Below are positions 34,329 through 44,547 of a stretch of 64,000 nt of DNA, piece by piece. A program made the position numbers and the translations under genes. This DNA comes from UBA4285 sp050944355 (lineage in GTDB: Bacteria; Bacillota; Clostridia; Lachnospirales; Lachnospiraceae), in contig JBMNQX010000001.1 of NCBI GenBank assembly GCA_050944355.1, positions 62,001 to 126,000 on the forward strand, written 5' to 3'. The notes beneath the pieces were generated by a model. That model did not search any database and had not been told where the DNA came from. It worked only from the letters and a program-made list of their open reading frames with translations. Position 1 is the stretch's first letter, and the number at the start of each line of letters is the position of its first letter.

Positions 34329-35207
34329 ATGTACAAGATTTTACGGGCGGAGAACATCGCCGAGAAGATTTATCTTCAGGTGGTTGAAGCTCCCAGAGTG
34401 TCAGAGCACTGTCTGCCAGGACAGTTCGTGATCGCAAAAATTGATGACAAGGGCGAGCGTATCCCATTTACCATCTGCGATTATGACCGTAAAGCCGGCA
34501 CTATTACGATTGTCTTCCAGATTGTCGGAGCGTCGACATACCGCATGGCCAAGCTCCAGGCGGGCGACGCGTATGAAGATTTCGTGGGACCGCTCGGACG
34601 CCCGTCAGAACTGACAGAGCTCACACCGGAAGAACTGAAAAAGAAGAAAATCGTCTATGTGGCGGGCGGCGTCGGAACCGCTCCGGTTTACCCGCAGGTG
34701 AAATGGCTTCACGAACAGGGCGTTGACTGCGATGTCATCATCGGCGCAAAGACCAAGGACCTCATTATTCTTGAAGAGCCGATGAAAAAGGTGGCCGGAA
34801 ACGTTTATGTCACGACGGATGACGGCAGCTATGTCCGCAAGGGCATGGGAACCGATGTTCTGAAAGATCTCGTTGAGAATCAGGGAAAGACCTATGATCT
34901 GTGCGTAGCGATCGGACCGCTGATCATGATGAAATTCGTAGATAAGCTTACTCAGCAGCTTGGAATTCCGACGGTTGTGTCCATGAACCCGATCATGGTC
35001 GATGGAACCGGCATGTGCGGGGCCTGCCGTATCAAGGTCGGCGGCGAGACGAAGTTCGCCTGCGTCGACGGACCGGAATTCGACGGACATCTTGTGGACT
35101 TCGATCAGGCGATGATGCGCCAGAGAATCTACAAGACGGAAGAAGGACGCGCGTTCCTCAAGGAAATCGAGGGTGACGAGCACAAGGGCGGCTGCGGCCA
35201 GTGCTGA
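34329..35207 (+). CDS. nfnA: NfnA-like FAD/NAD-binding subunit of ferredoxin:NADP+ oxidoreductase
   Basis: 292 residues. Ferredoxin-reductase-type FAD domain (GQFVIAKIDDKGERIPFTICD), NAD-binding domain (VYVAGGVGTAPVYPQVKWLHE), and a C-terminal [2Fe-2S] cysteine set (GTGMCGACRIKV, FACVDGPEF, ending GGCGQC). The same architecture occurs in the B-type subunit of dihydroorotate dehydrogenase; pairing with the GltA-like gene 27 bases downstream indicates NfnAB, which couples NADH and reduced ferredoxin to NADP+ reduction by electron bifurcation. AAAGGAG before the ATG. Confidence 0.9.
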   Translation: MYKILRAENIAEKIYLQVVEAPRVSEHCLPGQFVIAKIDDKGERIPFTICDYDRKAGTITIVFQIVGASTYRMAKLQAGDAYEDFVGPLGRPSELTELTPEELKKKKIVYVAGGVGTAPVYPQVKWLHEQGVDCDVIIGAKTKDLIILEEPMKKVAGNVYVTTDDGSYVRKGMGTDVLKDLVENQGKTYDLCVAIGPLIMMKFVDKLTQQLGIPTVVSMNPIMVDGTGMCGACRIKVGGETKFACVDGPEFDGHLVDFDQAMMRQRIYKTEEGRAFLKEIEGDEHKGGCGQC

Positions 35208-35234
35208 TAAGAAAATTTGCGAAAGGACTGTAAA

Positions 35235-36623
35235 ATGGACGTAATGCATAAAGTGCCTGTCAGAGAACAGGACCCGAATGTCAGAAATAAAAACTTTGAG
35301 GAAGTGTGCTATGGCTACAATGCCGAGGAGGCCAAAGAAGAAGCACAGCGCTGCCTGAACTGCAAGAATGCCCGCTGCATCGAAGGGTGCCCGGTATCGA
35401 TCAATATTCCGGCATTTATTCATCAGCTCACACAGGACAATGTCAAGGAAGCGTATCGCATCATAAGCGAGTCCAGTGCACTTCCGGCCGTCTGCGGACG
35501 TGTGTGCCCGCAGGAGACACAGTGCGAGGGAAGATGTGTCCGCGGCATCAAAGGCGAACCGGTTTCCATCGGAAAACTCGAGCGCTTCACAGCTGACTGG
35601 GCGCGTGAAAATGGCATCGAGCCTGAGAAGCCGGCTGCAAAGAACGGCAAGAAAGTCGCTGTAATCGGTTCCGGCCCGTCCGGCCTCACCTGTGCCGGCG
35701 ATCTGGCCAAGAAGGGCTACGATGTGACGATTTTCGAAGCACTTCATCAGCCGGGCGGTGTGCTTGTATATGGCATTCCGGAATTCCGTCTCCCGAAGGA
35801 CAAGGTTGTCAAGCACGAAGTAGACAATGTCCGCAAACTCGGCGTCAAGATTGAGACCAATGTCGTCGTCGGCAAGTCGATCACGATCGATCAGCTGATG
35901 AATGACGAGAAGTTTGATGCCGTATTCATCGGATCCGGCGCCGGACTTCCGCGCTTCATGGGAATTCCGGGCGAAAATGCCAACGGAGTATTCTCGGCAA
36001 ATGAATACCTCACCCGCAGTAATCTCATGAAGGCTTTCCGCGATGACTATGACACGCCGATTGCCCGTTTCAAGAAAGTGGCAGTTGTCGGCGGCGGCAA
36101 CGTGGCCATGGACGCCGCGAGAACGGCTCTGCGCCTGGGTGCGGAAGTGCATATCGTATACCGCAGAAGTGAGGCGGAGCTCCCGGCCCGTGCCGAGGAA
36201 GTTCATCACGCAAAGGAAGAAGGAATTATCTTCGACCTTCTCACAAATCCGGTTGCGATTCTTGAGGATGACAAGGGCAATGTCACCGGCATCCGCTGTG
36301 TGAAGATGCAGCTGGGCGAGCCGGATGCTTCCGGCAGAAGAAGACCGGTGCCGATCGAAGGTTCGGAGTTTGACACTGAGGTTGACGCAGTCATCATGGC
36401 TCTGGGCACAAGCCCGAATCCGCTTATCCATTCGACGACGAAGGGACTTGACGTCAACAAGCGCGGCTGCATCATTGCAGAAGAGAGCGTCGGCAAGACA
36501 TCCAGAGAGGGCGTATATGCCGGCGGCGATGCCGTTACCGGTGCCGCGACCGTCATTCTCGCTATGGGTGCCGGCAAGGCGGGCGCAAAGGGAATTGATG
36601 AATACCTTTCGTCCAAGGGCTGA
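35235..36623 (+). CDS. nfnB: NfnB / GltA-like NADPH-dependent flavoprotein subunit
   Basis: 462 residues. N-terminal twin [4Fe-4S] domain (CLNCKNARCIEGCPVSI and CGRVCPQETQCEGRCVRG), then two Rossmann folds: FAD at AVIGSGPSGLTCAGDLAK and NADPH at VAVVGGGNVAMDAARTALR, and the C-terminal GVYAGGDAVTGAATVILAMGAGK. Homologues are annotated as glutamate synthase small chain, but beside nfnA and without a large GltB chain, the NfnB role is preferred. Start 35235 has AAAGGA upstream; the longer frame to 35217 lacks a site. Confidence 0.91.
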   Translation: MDVMHKVPVREQDPNVRNKNFEEVCYGYNAEEAKEEAQRCLNCKNARCIEGCPVSINIPAFIHQLTQDNVKEAYRIISESSALPAVCGRVCPQETQCEGRCVRGIKGEPVSIGKLERFTADWARENGIEPEKPAAKNGKKVAVIGSGPSGLTCAGDLAKKGYDVTIFEALHQPGGVLVYGIPEFRLPKDKVVKHEVDNVRKLGVKIETNVVVGKSITIDQLMNDEKFDAVFIGSGAGLPRFMGIPGENANGVFSANEYLTRSNLMKAFRDDYDTPIARFKKVAVVGGGNVAMDAARTALRLGAEVHIVYRRSEAELPARAEEVHHAKEEGIIFDLLTNPVAILEDDKGNVTGIRCVKMQLGEPDASGRRRPVPIEGSEFDTEVDAVIMALGTSPNPLIHSTTKGLDVNKRGCIIAEESVGKTSREGVYAGGDAVTGAATVILAMGAGKAGAKGIDEYLSSKG

Positions 36624-36666
36624 TCGGTGAAACTTGGATTAGTCTGAAAAGATTTACGTGTAAAGA

Positions 36667-36700
36667 GCTGCACCGGGAATTTTCCCGGCGCGGCTTTTTT
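36667..36700 (+). terminator. Terminator after nfnB
   Basis: GCTGC-A-CCGGGA / TCCCGG-C-GCGGC hairpin with one mismatch (36667-36694) and six T. The ribosome site of the next gene begins directly after it. Confidence 0.75.
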
Positions 36701-36714
36701 AAGGAGGAAACGGA

Positions 36715-37350
36715 ATGGACGCGCTTGTTTTTGCTGGCGGCAGTGTAGACACTGACTGGGCATCCGTCTTTTTGAAAAAAAGAAAATATGAACTTGTGAT
36801 CTGCGCGGACAGAGGCGTTGTGCACGCTGACCGACTGGGAATCACGCCCGATCTTCTGCTGGGCGACTTTGATTCGGCACCAGCCGGAATTCTGGCGAAA
36901 TATTCCAAAGTGGAAAGAATCAGCTTTCCACCGGAAAAGGATTACACGGATATGAACCTGGCAATTGTGGAAGCGATGAAACGCGGCGCTTCGCGGATAG
37001 ACTGTCTCGGAGCGACCGGCACCAGACTCGATCACACTCTGGCCAATATTGATCTGCTGAGCCTGGGGGAGAAGAACGGCGTATCCATCACTCTTTATGA
37101 CGCGCATAACAAGATTTCGCTGTGCAGCTGCGAATATCACATTAAATCGAGCGAACAGTTCGGAAAGTATGTCAGCATACTTCCCTATACATACGAAGCG
37201 TGCGTCAGTCTGTACGGAATGAAATATCCCCTCGAGCGCGGACATATCCGCCGCGGTGAATCGCTTACCGTGAGCAATGAGATAAGCGGCAGCGAGGGAC
37301 TTGTGCGGGCTGATGAGGGTACGGTCCTCGTGTTTGAGACGCGCGACTGA
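36715..37350 (+). CDS. thiN: Thiamine pyrophosphokinase
   Basis: Transfers pyrophosphate from ATP to thiamine. 211 residues. Family motifs: ICADRGVVHADRLGITPDLLLGDFDSAP, FPPEKDYTDMNLAI and LGATGTRLDHTLANIDLL. AAGGAGGAAAC before the ATG. It begins just after the nfnB terminator and may rely on read-through. No thiamine (THI) riboswitch is seen. Confidence 0.94.
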   Translation: MDALVFAGGSVDTDWASVFLKKRKYELVICADRGVVHADRLGITPDLLLGDFDSAPAGILAKYSKVERISFPPEKDYTDMNLAIVEAMKRGASRIDCLGATGTRLDHTLANIDLLSLGEKNGVSITLYDAHNKISLCSCEYHIKSSEQFGKYVSILPYTYEACVSLYGMKYPLERGHIRRGESLTVSNEISGSEGLVRADEGTVLVFETRD

Positions 37351-37388
37351 AAATATGATAAAACGGGACTTTTGTTAATAGAAATGAA

Positions 37389-37402
37389 AGAAAACGCTTA
37401 CA
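37389..37402. promoter_or_regulatory. cre-like site upstream of the decarboxylase operon
   Basis: AGAAAACGCTTACA fits the CcpA cre pattern and resembles the sites at 28477 and 29994. It ends eight bases before the -35 box. Confidence 0.5.
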
Positions 37403-37409
37403 AATATTC

Positions 37410-37438
37410 TTGTGAATTTTATAGAACTGTTATAAGAT
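37410..37438 (+). promoter_or_regulatory. Promoter of the Na+ decarboxylase operon
   Basis: TTGTGA (37410-37415), a 17-base spacer and TAAGAT (37433-37438), 37 bases before the first ATG. Confidence 0.55.
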
Positions 37439-37474
37439 ACAGTAGGTTATGATTATTTTTCAGGAGGTTATATA

Positions 37475-38923
37475 ATGAGCAATTCGACACAGATGTCAGC
37501 TCTGGATCGCATTCATGCTATCCTGGATGACAACAGCTTTGTTGAAATCGGCGCTCAGGTCACCGCACGGGCGACAAATTTCAACCTGCCAGAGAAGGCA
37601 GCCCCGTCTGATGGCGTCATTACCGGTTACGGTACCATCAACGGCGGACTTGTCTACATTTACAGCCAGGATGCTTCGGTTCTGAATGGCTCTGTCGGTG
37701 AAATGCACGCCAGAAAGATCGTTCGTGTTTATGACCTGGCCATGAAGATGGGGGCACCGGTCATCGGACTTCTGGACAGCACCGGACTTCGTCTGCAGGA
37801 AGGTACTGACGCGCTGAATGCGTTTTCTGCCATCTATGACAGGGAAAACCTTGCATCCGGCGTCATTCCGCAGATTTGTGCTGTCTATGGCAAATGCGGC
37901 GGCGGTCTTGCGATTCTGGCGGCTATGGCTGATTTCACGTTTATGGCTGATGACGCGAAGCTTTTCGTAAACAGTCCGAACGCCCTTGCCGGAAACTATG
38001 AGGACAAGCTCGATACCGCTTCTGCAAAGTTCCAGGCAGAAAACGGAGCGGTTGACTTCACCGGCGATGAAGAAGCTGTTGCAGCGGGAATCAGACAGCT
38101 GATTTCCATGCTTCCGGCTAACAACGACGCAGAAAGCAGCTATTCGGATACTCAGGATGATCTGAACCGCGCGTGCCCGGATATGAGCGCTGAGATCGCC
38201 GATCCGGCACTCGCTCTGACGGACATCGCAGACAGCGGTCTTTTCGTAGAAGTTAAATCTGCTTACGCGAAAGAAATGGTTACCGGCTTTCTGAAGATCA
38301 ACGGCGCCACCATCGGCGCGGTCGCGAACCGCACCGCGATTTTCGGTGATGACGGCAAGGAAGCCGAGAAGTTCGCGCCGGTTCTCACCGTGGATGGCGC
38401 GGAAAAAGCGGCGGATTTTGTAAACTTCTGCGATTCTTTCGAAATCCCGGTACTCACGCTTTCCGCAGTGGAAGGCTTCGATGCGAGCGTCGCTTCCGAG
38501 AAGAAGATGGCCAGAGCCGCGGCTAAACTTGCATTTGCTTTCGCAAACGCAAGCGTTCCGAAAGTCAATGTCGTGACCGGAAAATCGTTCGGATCGGCCT
38601 ATACGGTTATGAATTCTCAGTCTCTTGGCGCAGACATGACATATGCGTGGGATGACGCGCAGATCGGAATGATGGATGCTTCCGCCGCTGCAAAGATCAT
38701 CTATGCGGATGACATCGATTCTGCTTCTGACGTTCAGGCTGAAATCTCTGAGAAGGCTTCTGAATACGCAAAACTGCAGTCCGGCGTTGAACAGGCCGCT
38801 GCAAGAGGATTTGTAGATGCTGTCATTGCTCCGGAAGATACAAGGAAATATGCGGCTGCTGCATTCGAGATGCTGTATTCAAAGGCTGAGGACCGTCCGA
38901 TCAAGAAACACGGAACGGTCTGA
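37475..38923 (+). CDS. Divergent acyl-CoA-type carboxyltransferase (MmdA-like)
   Basis: 482 residues with two crotonase-like carboxyltransferase halves (N part GSVGEMHARKIVRVYDLAMKMG to KCGGGLAILAAMADFTFMA; C part MVTGFLKINGATIGAVANR to VTGKSFGSAYTVMN). It belongs to the PccB/MmdA/12S transcarboxylase superfamily but is diverged: the usual DSGGARIQEGV oxyanion block reads DSTGLRLQEGTDAL, and the GPCAGG block reads GKCGGG. It leads an operon with gamma, biotin, beta and pyruvate-type carboxyltransferase genes, so it probably moves CO2 between an unknown acyl-CoA and the shared biotin protein. AGGAGG lies upstream. Confidence 0.8.
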   Translation: MSNSTQMSALDRIHAILDDNSFVEIGAQVTARATNFNLPEKAAPSDGVITGYGTINGGLVYIYSQDASVLNGSVGEMHARKIVRVYDLAMKMGAPVIGLLDSTGLRLQEGTDALNAFSAIYDRENLASGVIPQICAVYGKCGGGLAILAAMADFTFMADDAKLFVNSPNALAGNYEDKLDTASAKFQAENGAVDFTGDEEAVAAGIRQLISMLPANNDAESSYSDTQDDLNRACPDMSAEIADPALALTDIADSGLFVEVKSAYAKEMVTGFLKINGATIGAVANRTAIFGDDGKEAEKFAPVLTVDGAEKAADFVNFCDSFEIPVLTLSAVEGFDASVASEKKMARAAAKLAFAFANASVPKVNVVTGKSFGSAYTVMNSQSLGADMTYAWDDAQIGMMDASAAAKIIYADDIDSASDVQAEISEKASEYAKLQSGVEQAAARGFVDAVIAPEDTRKYAAAAFEMLYSKAEDRPIKKHGTV

Positions 38924-38942
38924 TTGGGGAGGAAAGTAAAGA

Positions 38943-39767
38943 ATGAACAAGAGACACAGCAGGATTTCCGCAAAACTGCTTTCTCTTCTTCTCATGGTGA
39001 TCTGCGTATTCTCGCTTGCCGGCTGTGAGAGCACTTCTATCGACACAGATACTTTCAAGTCAGCACAAAAGCAGAATGAGGTTTATCAGAATGCTGTCGG
39101 GCTGGAAGAATGGGCGATCGATATGATCGCGTATCTGAATGCGGCTACAGATGAGCAGATTCGCACGGATGCAGAGAACGCAATCTCGATTGCGGATTAT
39201 ACAGGAAAAAACTATGTTGTCGATCCGAACGGTCTGGAAGTAAAAACGATCGAGATGTACAACAGCTGGATCAAGACGAGACAGGATCTCGGCAAGATTG
39301 TGAGCCTCGATAACATAAGTCTGGCTGTCGGCGATGACACGTCGATACTCTGCGTGATCACGGTTGATGCTACTTACGAGCAGAGAAAGTGCACATTCGA
39401 ATTCACAATCAATACAGATTATGAAATAGAAGGCGCGGCGATCAACCCGGCATATACGCTCGGCGAGAAGATGTCGAAGGCAGGCATGAACACGCTGATC
39501 GGCCTGGGCATCGTATTCCTCGTTCTTATCTTTATCAGCTGGATCATTTCTCTTCTGAAGAACGTCAACAAGATCGGGCAGAAGAAGGCACCGGAAGCAG
39601 AAGCTCCGGCACCGATTGTTGCAGAACCGGAAGAGGAGGAAGAAGAGTCCGTAGAAGATACGGAACTGGTAGCGGTTATTGCAGCAGCTATAGCGGCTGC
39701 GGAAGGTACGGCGGAACCGAATGATCTCGTCGTGCGTTCGATTAAGAAAATCAGAAGGAGAAGCTAA
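38943..39767 (+). CDS. OadG-like gamma subunit with lipoprotein-type N-terminus
   Basis: 274 residues. A signal peptide with lipobox LAGC (C28) is followed by an exported domain of about 150 residues, one membrane helix (about 184-205) and a cytoplasmic Pro/Ala/Glu-rich tail ending in a basic helix, the last part matching OadG gamma subunits that hold the beta subunit and carboxyltransferase together. Classical OadG is under 100 residues and lacks the exported lipoprotein domain, so this is an extended form seen in Clostridia. 19 bases after the carboxyltransferase gene, 2 bases before the biotin gene. Confidence 0.83.
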   Translation: MNKRHSRISAKLLSLLLMVICVFSLAGCESTSIDTDTFKSAQKQNEVYQNAVGLEEWAIDMIAYLNAATDEQIRTDAENAISIADYTGKNYVVDPNGLEVKTIEMYNSWIKTRQDLGKIVSLDNISLAVGDDTSILCVITVDATYEQRKCTFEFTINTDYEIEGAAINPAYTLGEKMSKAGMNTLIGLGIVFLVLIFISWIISLLKNVNKIGQKKAPEAEAPAPIVAEPEEEEEESVEDTELVAVIAAAIAAAEGTAEPNDLVVRSIKKIRRRS

Positions 39768-39769
39768 TC

Positions 39770-40132
39770 ATGAAGAACTATACAATCACCGTCAATGGAA
39801 CGACATACGATGTGACAGTAGAAGAAGGCGCTGCGGGTGCGGCACCGGCAGCTGCTCCGGCAGCCGCTGCCAAGAAGCCGGCCGCTAAGCCGGCAGCCAA
39901 GAAGAGCACCGGCTCAGGCGCCATCAAGACTACCGCTCCGATGCAGGGCAAGATTCTCAGAATTCCGGTAAAGCCGGGCCAGGCTGTAAAGAAAGGCGAT
40001 GTCCTCGTTGTTCTTGAGGCCATGAAGATGGAGAACGAAATTCAGGCAGGTCAGGACGCAACAGTGGCATCCGTTGACGTTGCAGTCGGTGATATGGTTG
40101 AGACCGGCCAGGTTCTGGTAACGCTCAACTGA
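39770..40132 (+). CDS. Biotin carboxyl carrier protein of decarboxylase complex
   Basis: 120 residues. Short N-terminal segment, an Ala/Pro/Lys-rich flexible linker (about 21-48) and a biotinyl domain with EAMKMENE, biotinylated lysine K86. It carries the carboxybiotin between carboxyltransferase and the beta subunit; it matches the 1.3S subunit of transcarboxylase and MmdC. AAGGAGAAGC lies inside the end of the preceding gene, two bases away. Confidence 0.95.
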   Translation: MKNYTITVNGTTYDVTVEEGAAGAAPAAAPAAAAKKPAAKPAAKKSTGSGAIKTTAPMQGKILRIPVKPGQAVKKGDVLVVLEAMKMENEIQAGQDATVASVDVAVGDMVETGQVLVTLN

Positions 40133-40167
40133 TTGATGGCTGACAATCGTTTTAACGGAGGTTATAA

Positions 40168-41319
<1,152 letters not shown>

Positions 41320-41343
41320 GCATAACTGGTAACTGACGTATTG

Positions 41344-41377
41344 AGTGCCGGAGGTGCGCCGGCCGGCACTTGTTTTA
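41344..41377 (+). terminator. Intercistronic hairpin between beta and alpha subunit genes (attenuator-like)
   Basis: AGTGCCGG (41344-41351) pairs with CCGGCACT (41363-41370), followed by TGTTTTAC. The T run is short, so partial read-through to the next gene is likely. Confidence 0.4.
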
Positions 41378-41403
41378 CGAGAGGCGCAGAAAGAGGACAA
41401 AAA

Positions 41404-42825
41404 ATGGCTGAAGAACAGCTTAAAAGGCCGGTCGGCATTACAGAGACAGTCCTCCGTGATGCACATCAGTCGCTGATTGCGACGCGTATGACGACAGAGC
41501 AGATGCTTCCGATTGTCGACGAGATGGATCAGGTCGGTTATCACGCAGTAGAGTGCTGGGGCGGTGCGACATTTGATGTCTGCATGCGTTTCCTGAAAGA
41601 GGATCCGTGGGAGAGACTCAGAAAGCTCAGAGCCGGATTCAAGCACACAAAACTCCAGATGCTTTTCCGCGGACAGAACATTCTCGGATACAATCATTAT
41701 GCGGATGACGTTGTCGAGTACTTCGTGCAGAAGTCTATCGCCAATGGTATCGATATCATCAGAATCTTTGACTGTGTCAACGACCTCAGAAACCTTGAGA
41801 CGGCAGTAAAGGCCACCAAGAAGGAAGGCGGACACGCTCAGGTTGCTCTTTCCTACACAATCGGCGATGCATATACGCTTGATTACTGGGAGAAGATGGC
41901 CAAGGAAATCGAGGAGATGGGCGCTGATTCCATCTGCATCAAGGATATGGCGGGCCTCCTCCTTCCATACACAGCTGAGAAGCTTGTAAAAGCGATCAAA
42001 GCAGGATCCAAGCTTCCGCTTGAGATTCACACGCACTATACGTCCGGCGTGGCTTCCATGACTTACATGAAGGCCGTTGAGGCAGGCGCTGACATCATCG
42101 ATACGGCCGCGTCCCCATTTGCCATGGGCACGTCACAGCCGGCGACAGAAGTTATGTGCGCGGCATTCCAGGGCACTCCGTATGACACAGGTCTTGACAT
42201 GAACCGTCTCGTGAAGATCGGCGAGTATTTCCAGCCGCTGCGCGAGGAAGCTCTGAAGTCCGGACTGATGAGCACGAAGGTTCTGGGCGTAAACATCAAT
42301 ACGCTCCGCTATCAGGTTCCGGGCGGCATGCTTTCCAATCTCGTGAGCCAGCTGAAGGCTGCCGGCGCCGAGGACAAGCTTCAGGCCGTTCTGGAGGAAG
42401 TTCCGAAGGTCCGCGAGGACTTCGGCGAGCCGCCGCTTGTAACACCGTCGTCTCAGATCGTCGGCACGCAGGCCGTTCTGAACGTTCTGCAGGGCGAGCG
42501 TTACAAGATGATCACAAAGGAGTCGAAGAAGTTCCTGCACGGCGACTTCGGCAAGACGATCAGACCGTTCAATCCGGAGGTTCAGAAGAAAGCTATCGGA
42601 GACGAGAAGCCGATCACCTGCCGTCCGGCCGACCTGATCAAGCCGCAGCTTGAGGACATCAAGAAGAATCCGGTGGTTCAGAAGTATAAGCAGCAGGATG
42701 AAGACATCCTGTCCTATGCTCTGTTCCCGCAGGTTGCCGAGGAGTTCTTCAAGTACAGAGAAGCTCAGCAGAGCAAGGTCGATCCGGGCAAGGCCGACAA
42801 GGACACAAAGAGTTATCCTGTCTGA
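41404..42825 (+). CDS. oadA: Oxaloacetate decarboxylase/pyruvate carboxyltransferase alpha subunit
   Basis: 473 residues. TIM-barrel carboxyltransferase of the OadA/PycB/5S type: ETVLRDAHQSLIATRM (metal D19, H21), FDCVNDLRNLE, CIKDMAGLL (catalytic lysine), HTHYTSG (metal histidines) and the conserved C-terminal domain. There is no biotinyl domain at the C-terminus, which agrees with the separate carrier gene at 39770. It exchanges CO2 between oxaloacetate/pyruvate and biotin. The start at 41404 follows AGAGGAC; a frame to 41341 crosses the hairpin. Confidence 0.93.
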   Translation: MAEEQLKRPVGITETVLRDAHQSLIATRMTTEQMLPIVDEMDQVGYHAVECWGGATFDVCMRFLKEDPWERLRKLRAGFKHTKLQMLFRGQNILGYNHYADDVVEYFVQKSIANGIDIIRIFDCVNDLRNLETAVKATKKEGGHAQVALSYTIGDAYTLDYWEKMAKEIEEMGADSICIKDMAGLLLPYTAEKLVKAIKAGSKLPLEIHTHYTSGVASMTYMKAVEAGADIIDTAASPFAMGTSQPATEVMCAAFQGTPYDTGLDMNRLVKIGEYFQPLREEALKSGLMSTKVLGVNINTLRYQVPGGMLSNLVSQLKAAGAEDKLQAVLEEVPKVREDFGEPPLVTPSSQIVGTQAVLNVLQGERYKMITKESKKFLHGDFGKTIRPFNPEVQKKAIGDEKPITCRPADLIKPQLEDIKKNPVVQKYKQQDEDILSYALFPQVAEEFFKYREAQQSKVDPGKADKDTKSYPV

Positions 42826-42855
42826 TGGCTCCGGAAATCAGATGAATATTGAATG

Positions 42856-42900
42856 GGCTGCTGTATTCGTGCTTTTGGCACGGGTGCAGCAGCCTTTTTT
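42856..42900 (+). terminator. Terminator of the decarboxylase operon
   Basis: GGCTGCTG / CAGCAGCC outer stem (42856-42863 and 42887-42894) with inner CGTGC/GCACG around TTTT, then six T. Confidence 0.9.
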
Positions 42901-42975
42901 CGTTCAATTGTATATCTGATATGAGAAATGTTTTCCGCCGTGATCTCTGCTGCCTGTCGTTTCTGCGGCATGCCA

Positions 42976-44349
42976 TCAGCTCCCGACAACTCTGTAATAC
43001 ATCCACTTTCCGGAACGGTAGCGGCGGATGAAGAAGAAAGAGCGGAAAGCCCAGTCGAGATACCATGCGACGCGGGTTCCGATCAGACCGAATCCGAAGA
43101 CGGTTCCGAGCAGATACGCGCCGAAAACGCGCATGGTGAACATCGAAATGATTCCGATGATCATCGTATATCTGGCGTCGCCGGCGGCTCTCGTCGCGGT
43201 CGGAATCACGAAAGAGAGCGGATGGATCGCCGCGATGGCGATGCAGTCTGTGCAGATGATCGTGCGGGTCAGAAGGGCTGTTTCCGGTGAAATGCTGTAA
43301 AGCTTCAGCGCGAACGGCGAGAGCAGGAAGACGCACAGACTGTTCGCGATGGCCATCAGATAAGACAGTTTCAGCATTTTGCGGATGTAGAATTTCGCCT
43401 GTTCATAGTCGTTTTTGCCGATGCACTGTCCGATTACCGGAACGACGGCAAGAATCATTGCGGATTCTGTCGCGTAGGAGAATACGCTGAGTGAATTCGT
43501 GACTCCGTTGGCTGCAATCTGCATGGTTCCGTATGTGGAGACGAAGACGGAAATGATAATCTTGCCGAGCTGGAACAATCCGTTTTCTGTCGCATTCGGC
43601 ACGGCGATCAGCAGAATTTTTTTCAGGCACTGTCCGTTCCAGGAGAAGATATCATGCATCGAGATGGATATCGCGTTCTTTTTGTTGAAGCAGAGCGAAG
43701 TCATGACGACAGCAGCAACGACACGGGAAATGACGGTCGGCCAGGCGACTCCGGCCACGCCGAGATGCAGAACAAAGATGCCGAGGGCGTTGCCGGCGAC
43801 GTTGATCGCATTCATCAGGATTGAGACATTCATGGTCACATTTGTGCGGTTCATACTCCGGTATATGGCAGCTGAGCTGTTGTAGATGCCGAGGAACGGA
43901 AACGACAGAGCGGTGATCCAGAAATATGTTTCGGCCGCTGCCATGACATCCGGCTCTACACTGCTGTAGAGGGCGTGCAGGATCTGGCGGTAGAAAAGAA
44001 GTGAGGCAGCGGAAGCGCACACAGCGATCAGCCCGGAGATCATGACGAGCTGACTTGCCGTGAAGTCTGTCTGACGCCTGTCGCCGCACCCGAGATACTG
44101 CGAGACGGTGACAGCGCCTCCGCCTGCGAGTGCGGAGAGAACGGCAATCAGAAGATTGTTGACATCGTTGACGATGGATACGCCCGAAATAGCCGCTTCG
44201 CCGGCACTGGAAACCATCACGGTGTCGGCCATGCCGACCAGCATGGCGAGAAGCTGCTCGGCGAGGAGCGGGAGTATAAGAGCGCGGAGATCTGTGTTGG
44301 AAAATGACTGAGGACCCGTATAGGAATCTTTGAACAATCGTTTGAACAT
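42976..44349 (-). CDS. MATE-family efflux transporter
   Basis: 457 residues with twelve predicted membrane helices and the MATE start pattern LPLLAEQLLAMLVGMADTVMVSSAGEAAISGVS. The family exports drugs or organic cations by H+ or Na+ antiport; the substrate is unknown. AAAGGA lies upstream on the minus strand. It is convergent with the decarboxylase operon and divergent from the ABC/FtsX unit, and stands alone. Confidence 0.94.
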   Translation of the reverse strand: MFKRLFKDSYTGPQSFSNTDLRALILPLLAEQLLAMLVGMADTVMVSSAGEAAISGVSIVNDVNNLLIAVLSALAGGGAVTVSQYLGCGDRRQTDFTASQLVMISGLIAVCASAASLLFYRQILHALYSSVEPDVMAAAETYFWITALSFPFLGIYNSSAAIYRSMNRTNVTMNVSILMNAINVAGNALGIFVLHLGVAGVAWPTVISRVVAAVVMTSLCFNKKNAISISMHDIFSWNGQCLKKILLIAVPNATENGLFQLGKIIISVFVSTYGTMQIAANGVTNSLSVFSYATESAMILAVVPVIGQCIGKNDYEQAKFYIRKMLKLSYLMAIANSLCVFLLSPFALKLYSISPETALLTRTIICTDCIAIAAIHPLSFVIPTATRAAGDARYTMIIGIISMFTMRVFGAYLLGTVFGFGLIGTRVAWYLDWAFRSFFFIRRYRSGKWMYYRVVGS

Positions 44350-44497
44350 AGAATCCTTTCTTCATCGAAAATTTACAAAGCTTACGGTATCTTTATAATA
44401 CTCTTTATTTTCGGCGGATAAAGAGATTTCGCATTTTTCCGGCAATCTGTCATATGTTTTGTCTCTGCTTCCCGGCAGGGAAAAACAGGCAATTTCG

Positions 44498-44506
44498 TGT
44501 TATAGT
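44498..44506 (+). promoter_or_regulatory. Extended -10 promoter of the ABC/FtsX-to-S1 unit
   Basis: TGTTATAGT (44498-44506) is an extended -10 element with no clear -35 box, 41 bases before the ABC start. Confidence 0.4.
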
Positions 44507-44547
44507 ATGTACATAATAATCTGTGATGCGGGTATACAGGAGAGCGA

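Noticed and set aside
34605..36431. 608-codon open frame on the minus strand opposite nfnAB
   Set aside because: It lies antisense to two well-recognised genes, has no ribosome site or promoter, and its translation resembles no family; open antisense frames are common with this codon bias.
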